Origin: Neorhizobium sp. SOG26
Lineage (GTDB): Bacteria > Pseudomonadota > Alphaproteobacteria > Rhizobiales > Rhizobiaceae
Assembly: GCF_003491345.1 (NCBI RefSeq)
Contig: NZ_CP025512.1
Span: 930,001-994,000 of the forward strand
Direction: 5' to 3'
Length of the DNA: 64,000 nucleotides
Shown here piece after piece: positions 57,595-64,000 of the stretch. The notes under the pieces were generated by a model that was not told where the DNA came from, did not search any database, and was given only the letters and a program-made list of their open reading frames with translations. The translations under genes and the position numbers were made by a program. The first letter of the stretch is position 1. Every line of letters starts with the position of its first letter.

Positions 57595-58117
57595 CCTCGA
57601 TATCGAGCTTGTCATTCGCAGCATTGAACCCGGGGATAACATCTCCGGGTTTGTTTTGGCGGGAAAGACAAACCGTCCTTTGAAGCAGTTCCTTCGGAAG
57701 GAAGCGAGCCACCTCGAGACAAACAGTCTCGCCAGAACGTATGTTCTTTCTGAAGAAAGATCATCTGACATCATGGCCTTCGTAACGCTGATCGTCGGCG
57801 ACGTTCAAGTGTTCAAGGCGCCTGACGCTGTTCATGATGGGGACTTTCGCTTCCGCTATCCTTCCTATCCGGCCATCAAGGTGGCGCGGCTAGCGGTGTC
57901 AGACCGCCACCAGGGCAAACGTCTTGGGAAGGTGATGATCGATTTCGCCTTGGGAGTGGCGAAGGAATACATATGCCCAAGGGTAGGCTGCCGCTTTGCA
58001 ACGGTCGATGCCAAGAAACAGTCGGTTGCGTTCTACGAAAAATGCGGTTTTCGTCTTTTGGACACACCGGAAAATTTAGCTCTCGACGAGCCGTTTATGT
58101 TTATGGACCTCAGATAG
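57569..58117 (+). CDS. GNAT acetyltransferase, toxin-like
   Basis: A 182-aa protein. The GNAT motif A reads VARLAVSDRHQGKRLGKVMIDFAL, and motif B FATVDAKKQSVAFYEKCGFRLL. These closely resemble the TacT/AtaT/KacT aminoacyl-tRNA acetylating toxins. The ATG at 57569 lies inside the upstream 67-aa gene. Located in the immunity region, outside the two early operons, as expected for lysogenic cargo. A phage-defence or addiction role is inferred only. Confidence 0.8.
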   Translation: MANLSTSDSLDIELVIRSIEPGDNISGFVLAGKTNRPLKQFLRKEASHLETNSLARTYVLSEERSSDIMAFVTLIVGDVQVFKAPDAVHDGDFRFRYPSYPAIKVARLAVSDRHQGKRLGKVMIDFALGVAKEYICPRVGCRFATVDAKKQSVAFYEKCGFRLLDTPENLALDEPFMFMDLR

Positions 58118-58130
58118 GTCGCTCTTCCCA

Positions 58131-58349
58131 CTAAACCTTCGCCCTTCGGCCCCGATACGTCTGCGGGGGTGGCGTAGCCTCATGGGCGAACGCCAACACC
58201 TCCAGCCAGGCGGCAAGTCCGGCCGGCACTTCCTCCATCCCGGTTTCCAGCGCTTCAATCCATGACAGCTCGCATTGCAGCGCCGATGCTAAGTTGATCG
58301 GCGTCCACCGGATCACGCGGAGGCAGTGGTTGAAGCGTTCGGGTGTCAT
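58131..58349 (-). CDS. Helix-turn-helix protein, 72 aa
   Basis: A small HTH-like protein: MTPERFNHCLRVIRWTPINLASALQCELSWIEALETG and AAWLEVLAFAHEATPPP. Similar proteins occur in many rhizobial genomes and phages. It probably acts as a local regulator. Tail to tail with the GNAT gene (13-base gap). Confidence 0.75.
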   Translation of the reverse strand: MTPERFNHCLRVIRWTPINLASALQCELSWIEALETGMEEVPAGLAAWLEVLAFAHEATPPPQTYRGRRAKV

Positions 58350-58474
58350 GCTGGCGCGCTCACGTTTTAACCTTCATGAATCAATTGCTTGCCGTTATTC
58401 GGATTCCGCAGCCTTGAAATGACTCTACGTTTTGTTCACTATTGGTTCTTGTTTAGCGTGTGGTGGAAAACGGC

Positions 58475-58702
58475 ATGACGCGGATCTACGATCGCATCCG
58501 ACCCAAGTTCAAAACTAAAAACGAAGAGATCGTGGCTGGTCTGTTCGCCGCTGCCGGCGCGGATACGCCCGCGGCACCGGAGGTCGTCATCAAGCGTAAG
58601 GCCGCAGAAATTTCTACTCTCATGGCGCTCATACACGGTGGAGACTGGCAGGTTCAGATTGATCACGAGAGGGGCTATCTTCTGATTGGTCGTCGCCTTT
58701 AG
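58475..58702 (+). CDS. Hypothetical small phage protein, 75 aa
   Basis: MTRIYDRIRPKFKTKNEEIV start, helical, with the C-terminal IHGGDWQVQIDHERGYLLIGRR that looks like a conserved ending. The ATG at 58475 is preferred to 58460. Its last 74 bases overlap the CI-like gene convergently, which is unusual and lowers confidence. Confidence 0.5.
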   Translation: MTRIYDRIRPKFKTKNEEIVAGLFAAAGADTPAAPEVVIKRKAAEISTLMALIHGGDWQVQIDHERGYLLIGRRL

Positions 58703-59072
58703 GCAGGTAAAAGGTAACTAATCCCCATAGCGGCTCAATCGCGGCCTCGGGGAGCCCTTCAATCTGGCGGAGCAATTCTTTGACCTCTGTCTCGCCTTTA
58801 GCTTTTCGGGCGATGGGTTTGGATTTCGTAGGCGATCCTTCCCCCAAGTAAAGCCATTCAAGGGATACATCGAACAGATCGGCATAGACCCTTCCATCGG
58901 ATACAGAAAATCCGTTCCGTCCAGATTCGTGACCTTTGTAGACGTTTTCGTTGATCTGCCCGTCAGACGCAGAGACGACACCCTTGGGGCCGGAAATCCC
59001 TGCCGTCTCACGGGCGGCCTTCAGCCGCTTTGCACGTTCTTGCTTCTCGAATTTTTCTTGGTCACTGGCCAT
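58629..59072 (-). CDS. CI-like phage repressor (HTH, short form)
   Basis: A 147-aa protein with an N-terminal XRE-type HTH (KRLKAARETAGIS ... GQINENVYKGHESGRNGF, FDVSLEWLYLGEGS) and a short C-terminal part. It lacks the S24 peptidase domain, so it is not expected to self-cleave after RecA activation. It is divergent from the Cro-like gene. The 82-base interval holds the rightward promoter and two operators, so it is the likely master repressor. Confidence 0.87.
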   Translation of the reverse strand: MASDQEKFEKQERAKRLKAARETAGISGPKGVVSASDGQINENVYKGHESGRNGFSVSDGRVYADLFDVSLEWLYLGEGSPTKSKPIARKAKGETEVKELLRQIEGLPEAAIEPLWGLVTFYLPKGDDQSEDSPSRDQSEPASLHRV

Positions 59073-59094
59073 GGTCTAAAAAATACCCGCGAGC

Positions 59095-59113
59095 AGGGTA
59101 CAAGTAATATCCT
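59095..59113. promoter_or_regulatory. Repressor operator OR-a
   Basis: AGGGTA-N7-TATCCT, one mismatch from a perfect palindrome. It lies between the repressor start and the rightward -35, the place of a repressor autoregulation site. Confidence 0.7.
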
Positions 59114-59119
59114 GACCGC

Positions 59120-59148
59120 TTGACAAGGCAGGGTATGATTTGTACCTT
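59120..59148 (+). promoter_or_regulatory. Rightward early promoter PR
   Basis: TTGACA (59120-59125), 17 bases, TACCTT (59143-59148), followed 7 bases later by the cro ATG. A transcript from here would have almost no leader. The operator at 59130-59148 covers the spacer and -10. Confidence 0.8.
59130..59148. promoter_or_regulatory. Repressor operator OR-b
   Basis: AGGGTA-N7-TACCTT, with the same half sites as OL-b at 56550. It overlaps the -10 of the rightward promoter. Confidence 0.75.
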
Positions 59149-59154
59149 GTTTGC

Positions 59155-59373
59155 ATGACCCACGCAGAAATCATCAATAAGTGGCCGAGCCTTTCCGACT
59201 TCGCGGACGATCTTGGCATCCAGTACGGGACCGCGAAGGCCATGCGCCGTCGCGGCTCCATCCCGCCGGAACACTGGCTGAAGGTTACGTACCAAGCTGT
59301 ATGTCGCGGGATACCAGGCATCACACTTGAAGTGCTGGCTGCTGCTGTCGCCAAACAGGGTGAAGAAGCATGA
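59155..59373 (+). CDS. Cro-like HTH regulator
   Basis: A 72-aa DNA-binding protein: EIINKWPSLSDFADDLGIQYGTAKAMRRRGSIPPEHW, the pattern of phage Cro/CII-like small HTH proteins. First gene of the rightward early operon, divergent from the repressor. The ATG at 59155 is used; the frame opens at 59140, inside the promoter. Confidence 0.87.
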   Translation: MTHAEIINKWPSLSDFADDLGIQYGTAKAMRRRGSIPPEHWLKVTYQAVCRGIPGITLEVLAAAVAKQGEEA

Positions 59374-60035
59374 ACGGCGGGCGAGATTATCTGGATCGGC
59401 ATCTGCTCAATCACATCGTTTCGTGCTCCGTGTCGGATGACGAGATCCGGCGCCAAGAGGCGCAGAACGCGATCCGTCCACTTCGTCCAGCTGTCATGGG
59501 AAAGACCGGTGGATGCTGCTTCTACTGCGGCGGTGCCGCGAAAGCAGTCGATCATTTCCAGCCTATCACCAAAGGCGGCAGCGATAGGCTTGAAAACCTC
59601 GTTCCTGCGTGCAGCAGCTGCAACAACTCCAAGAGGGATCTCACCCTTGAGCAGTGGCGGAATGCGCGGCGTCGGGCGGCAGCCGTCAAGCAAGGTCTCC
59701 CGAACTTCAGCGCAACGCAATGCGACTGGCTGAAGGGTCATGGCTTTGATGTCTTCGAGGCCGTACCGGTAGCGCTCCCGACCTTCTGGTTCGAAGACCA
59801 AGGCATCGCCGCTCCAGACGTTGAAGCTGAAGAGTGGACGCCTTCCCGTGAAGGCAGGCTCTGGGCAATCAACCGCGTCATCAGCTCCCGTCGCGAATAT
59901 CTCGACCTCTATTGCCACGAGCATGACGAGAAGCGCTCTGCGGTCCTCATCAGACTGAAAGCGCTCGGCATCTCCGACGCGATCTATGAACAGCTCGCCG
60001 CTCATCCGCATGCTTGGATGGAGATTGCAGCATGA
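59370..60035 (+). CDS. HNH endonuclease, phage rightward operon
   Basis: A 221-aa protein with an HNH domain in the first half: CCFYCGGAAKAVDHFQPITKGG and NLVPACSSCNNSKRD (two zinc CxxC pairs and the DH). The C-terminal half is helical and unknown. The ATG overlaps the cro stop by 4 bases. Function in early lytic DNA metabolism is likely but unproven. Confidence 0.85.
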   Translation: MNGGRDYLDRHLLNHIVSCSVSDDEIRRQEAQNAIRPLRPAVMGKTGGCCFYCGGAAKAVDHFQPITKGGSDRLENLVPACSSCNNSKRDLTLEQWRNARRRAAAVKQGLPNFSATQCDWLKGHGFDVFEAVPVALPTFWFEDQGIAAPDVEAEEWTPSREGRLWAINRVISSRREYLDLYCHEHDEKRSAVLIRLKALGISDAIYEQLAAHPHAWMEIAA

Positions 60036-60391
60036 ACATCTGGAACAACAATCTCTCGACGGCTCCGCGCGGCAAGATGGTCCCGGCGCAGGTTCGGACC
60101 AAGGACGGCTTTAAGCAGATCGAGCAGTACCAAAAGGAAAAGATCCTCGCGGTGAACTCGGCTCATGAGGTCGTCAGCACTTACTGGATTCCGCCGCGCT
60201 ACACGGCCTCTGGCAACGTTCTGGAAGGCAACCGGTGGTCCGGCTTCAACGCTGGCGATGAACCGCTCGCATGGGCTCCGTGGCCTGTCTACGTGCCGCC
60301 GTCTCATACGAATACCGACGCCGGGGTGCAGGACGAATGCGCGATCCACCCCGCCAACCATTTCATCCTCGATGACGTAGGAGGCCAGTGA
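60032..60391 (+). CDS. Hypothetical phage protein, 119 aa
   Basis: Starts MNIWNNNLSTAPRGKMVPAQ; contains a Pro/Trp-rich segment (LAWAPWPVYVPPS) similar to small DUF551-like phage proteins. The ATG at 60032 overlaps the HNH stop by 4 bases. Function unknown. Confidence 0.68.
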   Translation: MNIWNNNLSTAPRGKMVPAQVRTKDGFKQIEQYQKEKILAVNSAHEVVSTYWIPPRYTASGNVLEGNRWSGFNAGDEPLAWAPWPVYVPPSHTNTDAGVQDECAIHPANHFILDDVGGQ

Positions 60392-60393
60392 GC

Positions 60394-60687
60394 ATGAACA
60401 CGGTCGAAATCCTCAAGGCGGCTCGCGAGCTGATCGCGGATGAAAAGAACTGGCTTCAAGGCTCGCTCTATGACCGGAGGAACGGTGAGGACTGCTACTG
60501 CGCCGTGGGCGCATTGGATGTCGTTACCGAGATGGATGGTGATGCTCTCGACCGAGCGATTGAGGCGATTCAGGAACTGCTTGGCGCTGGAAACAGCATC
60601 GTCAATTTCAACGACACCCACGCACATTCTCAGGTCATTGACCTTTTCGACAGCGCCATTGCTCGCGCTGAAAGCGAGGCCGCATGA
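60394..60687 (+). CDS. DUF6197-like protein
   Basis: A 97-aa protein (ILKAARELIADEKNWLQG ... CYCAVGALDVV). The pattern 'ELI..KNW.QG...YCA.GAL' recalls the DUF6197 family found in phages and actinobacteria. GGAGG lies 9 bases before the ATG at 60394; a GTG at 60388 overlapping the previous stop is an alternative. Function unknown. Confidence 0.7.
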   Translation: MNTVEILKAARELIADEKNWLQGSLYDRRNGEDCYCAVGALDVVTEMDGDALDRAIEAIQELLGAGNSIVNFNDTHAHSQVIDLFDSAIARAESEAA

Positions 60688-60881
60688 CCACCACCCGCGA
60701 ACCCTTTGGCCGCAGCTGGCTCCAAGGCCTAGACGACGAGTTCGACCGTCAGTTTCCGGCATCAGCAACTCCTCTGACCACACAAGACGGCACAGTCATC
60801 GTCTCGGACAGCAACGGCAATTCAGCCTCCGGACGCACTCTCCAAGAGGCCCAGGAAGCTTACGATAGGAGGCAGGCATGA
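60684..60881 (+). CDS. Small phage protein, 65 aa
   Basis: Hydrophilic protein starting MTTTREPFGRSWLQGLDDEF. Both ends overlap neighbours by 4 bases (ATGA). No family recognised. Confidence 0.6.
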   Translation: MTTTREPFGRSWLQGLDDEFDRQFPASATPLTTQDGTVIVSDSNGNSASGRTLQEAQEAYDRRQA

Positions 60882-61072
60882 GCACGTTCCTTTGGGGTGC
60901 GGTTTCTGGCGCCGCTTTCGCAGGGCCATTCGCATTTCTCGCGGCAGTCTTCGTCTTCAACGCCAGGGCCAACTCCTACCAGCAGCAGGAAGATGACGAG
61001 GCCCAGGTTCAAGCACTGCTTGATTATCAGGCCATGACCGCGCTCGAGCGGGAGTTCCCCATCGCGCGGTAA
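60878..61072 (+). CDS. Small membrane protein, 64 aa
   Basis: One N-terminal membrane helix (GAVSGAAFAGPFAFLAAVFVF), then a charged tail with DDEAQVQALLDYQAM. The start overlaps the previous stop. AGGAGGCAGGC lies before the ATG. Function unknown. The following 143 bases (61073-61215) carry no gene I can support. Confidence 0.62.
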   Translation: MSTFLWGAVSGAAFAGPFAFLAAVFVFNARANSYQQQEDDEAQVQALLDYQAMTALEREFPIAR

Positions 61073-61215
61073 TCAAAAGGGCAGAGCAGGGCGCCGTCGA
61101 TCTTGGCGGATAGGGCAGGCGCCGCTCTCTCACACAGGCATTCGGTTTAGGCCGGGTTCCTTTCTAACCATCGGCGGCTCTTGGCTACGGGGCAAACCTA
61201 GCAGGAGCAACCACC

Positions 61216-61635
61216 GTGATCAGACAAACTTCGAACCACGAAGAGACAATTAGCAAAACCGAAAACAGGGCGACAGTGATGAGTACCGTACAGATGTTTT
61301 CTCCCGACATAGCCGCTCAATACGGGCGCAAGATGGTCGAGATTGAGAGCCGCGGGAACGGCGACCAGATGAGCGCTCTTGAGCGCGTGGGGCGCGAATG
61401 CGGGCTCGGAGCCAGAGCACTCCGGCGCATCATAAACGGCGAAACAATCCCGACATTGCCGGTCTTCATCAGGATGAGGGCAGGCTACCTGAACATCTGC
61501 GAGCGTCAAATCCGCAAGCTCGAGATGCTGATTGAAACAGAGAAGGCGAGGTTCGGGCATGAGCCTTTGGAAGGTATTGGCGCTGAGGTTCAGGCTTTGG
61601 CGGCTAAAATTGAAGCTGCAAAAAGAGCGAGGTGA
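61216..61635 (+). CDS. Putative DNA-binding phage protein
   Basis: A 139-aa protein; the middle carries an HTH-like pattern (MSALERVGRECGLGARALRRIINGE), followed by a helical region (GYLNICERQIRKLEMLIETEK). This type recurs in early operons of rhizobial phages. The GTG at 61216 has AGGAG 8 bases upstream; an ATG at 61279 is an alternative. Function unknown. Confidence 0.65.
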   Translation: MIRQTSNHEETISKTENRATVMSTVQMFSPDIAAQYGRKMVEIESRGNGDQMSALERVGRECGLGARALRRIINGETIPTLPVFIRMRAGYLNICERQIRKLEMLIETEKARFGHEPLEGIGAEVQALAAKIEAAKRAR

Positions 61636-62192
61636 CAGCGATGACAGCGCAGGCAGGGCACAACAGCAAGCTAACGGATCAGGAGAACCAGGCACTGTGG
61701 GGGCACCACGTGTCAAAGCGCGTGGCTCTGCAGCGACGAAAGGACGAACTGAAAGCTGAGGAAGACAAGCTCAAGGCCGACAGCAAGAACGACGGCTTGG
61801 CCGAGAAGGAGATCAAGGACTTCCTCGACTGCATGCTCTCCAAGGACAAGCAGAAGAAGATCGACCAGTTCAACATGCAGAAGCGGAACCGGATCCGCCT
61901 TGGTCTTATTCCCGACGATCGGAACGCTGACCTTCTCGCGGATCGCGTCACCTCCGAACAGATGATTACCGCGGCCGGCATTGAAGCCGGTCTTGCCGCC
62001 ATCGATCGCGCCTCACCCTACGCTCCTGCCAGCAGCGAAGATCGCACATGGCTTGCGGGCTACGACGAGGGCCAGCGCATCGCCCGCGAAAACCTCCAGA
62101 GCGCCATGGAGAAGCGGAACGCGGCCAAGTCCAAGGAGGAAGCACCCTCCGATGGCGATCCCTTTGCAGATACCGGCGACGACGCCGAATGA
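61632..62192 (+). CDS. Hypothetical phage protein, charged helical
   Basis: A 186-aa protein with a coiled coil (RRKDELKAEEDKLKADSKN) and a C-terminal WLAGYDEGQRIARE segment as in small 'AGWDEGQ' phage proteins. The GTG at 61632 overlaps the previous stop; an ATG at 61641 is equally plausible. Function unknown. Confidence 0.68.
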   Translation: MTAMTAQAGHNSKLTDQENQALWGHHVSKRVALQRRKDELKAEEDKLKADSKNDGLAEKEIKDFLDCMLSKDKQKKIDQFNMQKRNRIRLGLIPDDRNADLLADRVTSEQMITAAGIEAGLAAIDRASPYAPASSEDRTWLAGYDEGQRIARENLQSAMEKRNAAKSKEEAPSDGDPFADTGDDAE

Positions 62193-62275
62193 CCCGTCCT
62201 CCCGGCGAGCTTTCTCCCAAGCGCTCGCCCACCTTGCCGCGCCGCGAATGGCGCGGATCTTCTCCCACACGGTGA
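62189..62275 (+). CDS. Very short ORF, 28 aa
   Basis: Pro/Arg-rich peptide starting MTRPPGELSPKRS. Its ATG overlaps the previous stop by 4 bases and it ends 4 bases before the next ATG, so it tiles exactly. May only keep ribosomes moving between genes. No family. Confidence 0.35.
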   Translation: MTRPPGELSPKRSPTLPRREWRGSSPTR

Positions 62276-62279
62276 CACG

Positions 62280-62492
62280 ATGAGCATAGACATTCGTATC
62301 CAAGCCAAGGCGGCACAGATCCTCCAGCACGAGGCTGAGTTTCATGGTGTCACGCCGACAGCGATCACCAAGGCAGCGATCGACAAGCTGCTCACCTCTG
62401 GCATGCTGCGGGACTTCCTGCAGGGCGTGGATCTTCAGAGCTATCAGGAGCGCCGCCGCGGCCGCCCAGCGAAGCGGAGGATCGGCCAATGA
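62280..62492 (+). CDS. Small phage protein, 70 aa
   Basis: A basic protein with a helical middle (AEFHGVTPTAITKAAIDKLLTSGM), compatible with a ribbon-helix-helix or small HTH, and a basic tail (RRRGRPAKRR). It overlaps the RuvC-like gene by 4 bases. Function unknown. Confidence 0.62.
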   Translation: MSIDIRIQAKAAQILQHEAEFHGVTPTAITKAAIDKLLTSGMLRDFLQGVDLQSYQERRRGRPAKRRIGQ

Positions 62493-63109
62493 AGGTTCTC
62501 GCTTTCGACACCTCGAAGACTGCCGGTTGGGCCTTCTACGACACCACGAAGCACATATCTTCGATCGTCTGCGGCGTTCTCGAGTTCCCCGACAAAGCAT
62601 CGATCGAATACTGCGCCGATCAGATGGGCCTCAAGGTCACGAAGCTGATCCGCGAGTTCAAGCCCGATTTCGTCATCATGGAAGCTGCGTTGAAGATGAG
62701 CCCGGGCGGCACGCTCGCCACCGTTGTCTCCTGCATGCTGCATGGCGCGGTTCTCTCCACCGTGGCGAACTTCGGCATCCCGTGGGGCACGATCTCGTCC
62801 GCTACCTGGCGCGTCATGTTCTACGGCAAGGGCTTCAAGCCGCCGCAGAAGATCCACCAGCTGAAGAAACCTGACCCCAAGACCGGCAAGATGGAGCGGG
62901 TTGAGAACCTCTGGAAAGAGGCGATCGTCGCGCAATGCGAGCGCGAGGGCATCGTTCTCCCGTCCAAGAAGACCATCGCCCACAATGCCGGCGAGGCTGC
63001 CGCCATAGCGGTTTGCTGGCGAGGCGCCGAGATCCACGCCGGCCGGTACCGCCCCGCCTTCCAAGGCTTCCTACAGAACCGTAACGAGCGCCAGGGAGCG
63101 GCCGCATGA
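62489..63109 (+). CDS. RuvC-like Holliday junction resolvase
   Basis: A 206-aa RNase H-fold nuclease: first Asp in VLAFDTSKTAGWAF (D7), Glu in PDFVIMEAALKM, and a C-terminal acidic site in HNAGEAAAIAVCW, like phage RuvC proteins. It is predicted to process branched phage DNA together with the ERF/YqaJ/NinB set. The ATG overlaps the previous stop and its own stop overlaps the helicase ATG. Confidence 0.87.
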   Translation: MKVLAFDTSKTAGWAFYDTTKHISSIVCGVLEFPDKASIEYCADQMGLKVTKLIREFKPDFVIMEAALKMSPGGTLATVVSCMLHGAVLSTVANFGIPWGTISSATWRVMFYGKGFKPPQKIHQLKKPDPKTGKMERVENLWKEAIVAQCEREGIVLPSKKTIAHNAGEAAAIAVCWRGAEIHAGRYRPAFQGFLQNRNERQGAAA

Positions 63110-64000
63110 ACGCCTATGCCGACTTCCTCGCCCGCAAGCGCATGGTTGACCCCGCAACGGGGATTATGGCCGATTTAGACCTGCCGGCAGTCCTCAAGGA
63201 TCACCAGCGCGATATCGTCCGGTGGAGCCTTCGCCGCGGCCGCGCTGCTATCTTCGCCGGCACTGGCCTTGGCAAAACCCTGATGGAGCTCTCATGGTCA
63301 ACCCAGGTGGCGAACTTCACCGGCAAGCCCGTGCTGATCTTCGCGCCGCTCGCAGTCGCAGCCCAGCATATCCGCGAAGCTGGCAAGTTCGGTATCCCGG
63401 CGCGGCTTGTGGCATCGCAGAGCGAGTGCGGCCAGGGTATCAACATCACGAACTACCAGAAGATTGATCACTTCGACCTATCGGCATTCGGCGGCATCGT
63501 CATTGACGAGAGCTCGATCCTCAAGAGCACTGACGGCAAGTACCGGAACCGGCTGATCGAGGAATGCTCGCAGGTGCCGTTCCGTCTAGCCGCGACCGCC
63601 ACGCCGGCCCCGAACGACTTCATGGAGCTCGGCAATCACGCGGAGTTTCTAGGCGTCATGTCCTACACCGATATGCTCGCCACGTTCTTCACCCATGACG
63701 GCGGCGATACGCAGAAGTGGCGGTTGAAGGGCCATGCCGAAACAGAGTTCTGGAAGTGGATGGCCTCGTGGGCCGTCATGCTACGGATGCCTTCGGACCT
63801 TGGCTACGACAATACCGGCTACGACCTCCCGCCGCTTCGCTACACCTCGCACCAGGTGCAGGTTGACTATGCGCCGAGCATGGAGACGGGCCTGCTATTC
63901 CCCATGGAAGCTCGCACACTGCAGGAGCGCATAGCGGCCCGCAGGGATAGCGTGGGCGAGCGCGTGAGCCTCGCGGCATCCATCACACCAGCCGATCGTC
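63106..64000 (+). CDS. DEAD/SNF2-type helicase, 3' end cut by window
   Basis: Phage superfamily 2 helicase. 298 residues are visible and the frame is still open at the window edge. Walker A is AGTGLGKT (51-58), Walker B VIDESS (132-137) and motif III TATPAPND. The ATG at 63106 overlaps the RuvC-like stop by 4 bases. It is probably a replication or recombination helicase of the rightward early operon. Confidence 0.9.
   Translation, partial: MNAYADFLARKRMVDPATGIMADLDLPAVLKDHQRDIVRWSLRRGRAAIFAGTGLGKTLMELSWSTQVANFTGKPVLIFAPLAVAAQHIREAGKFGIPARLVASQSECGQGINITNYQKIDHFDLSAFGGIVIDESSILKSTDGKYRNRLIEECSQVPFRLAATATPAPNDFMELGNHAEFLGVMSYTDMLATFFTHDGGDTQKWRLKGHAETEFWKWMASWAVMLRMPSDLGYDNTGYDLPPLRYTSHQVQVDYAPSMETGLLFPMEARTLQERIAARRDSVGERVSLAASITPADR

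Overview
The window looks like chromosomal DNA of an alphaproteobacterium of the Rhizobiaceae type (Rhizobium, Agrobacterium or Ensifer relatives). The grounds are high GC content, an adjacent divK-pleD pair, a DinB with a zinc-finger-like N-terminus, an RNase E with a long acidic insertion in its S1 domain, a pyrB-linked dihydroorotase paralog, small rhizobial families (DUF3572, DUF983, DUF2155, a DUF6105-like protein), an NDUFA12-type complex I factor and a two-gene gat layout. No species can be named from the sequence alone.

From 1 to about 47.5 kb the content is mostly core chromosome: the C-terminal part of dnaE, an L,D-transpeptidase, dinB, divK-pleD (cell-cycle and c-di-GMP signalling), rpmG, a nudix/DUF983/rnr/topA cluster in which several genes overlap by 4 bases, dprA, plsY-pyrC-pyrB, an AidB-like flavoprotein, ruvX, gatCA and gatB, the aat/accC/accB/aroQ block, a DsbA-like protein, rne, amiC, a class A PBP, prfB and nadK. 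prfB carries the classical RF2 programmed +1 frameshift. Accessory DNA interrupts the gat genes. Directly behind gatA lies an AT-richer two-gene cassette, a DUF4065/SocA-like protein plus an unrecognised 231-aa partner, closed by a strong terminator. A YjhX-family gene follows on the other strand.

At 47,715 a tRNA-Thr(TGT) marks the left end of an integrated temperate phage or phage-like element that runs past the right end of the window. The integrase faces the tRNA. A long leftward operon (about 56.45 to 47.87 kb) of mostly overlapping genes encodes a methyltransferase, an ERF/YqaJ/NinB recombination set, two HNH-type proteins and many small ORFs, some under 60 aa. A rightward operon (59.15 kb to the end) encodes a Cro-like protein, an HNH nuclease, small proteins, a RuvC-like resolvase and a helicase cut by the window edge. 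Between them is the immunity region with a short CI-like repressor.

The immunity region is the most interesting part. Four copies of a palindromic operator (AGGGTA-N7-TACCTT type) lie in pairs at the leftward and rightward early promoters, 2.5 kb apart, and both promoters have the same TTGACA-N17-TACCTT core. The DNA between them holds a candidate structured RNA of about 310 nt with its own promoter and a terminator that can compete with an upstream stem. It also holds an AT-rich segment with repeats, and a lysogeny-type cargo of a 67-aa protein overlapping a GNAT acetyltransferase, which resembles a GNAT toxin-antitoxin pair with an unclassified antitoxin.
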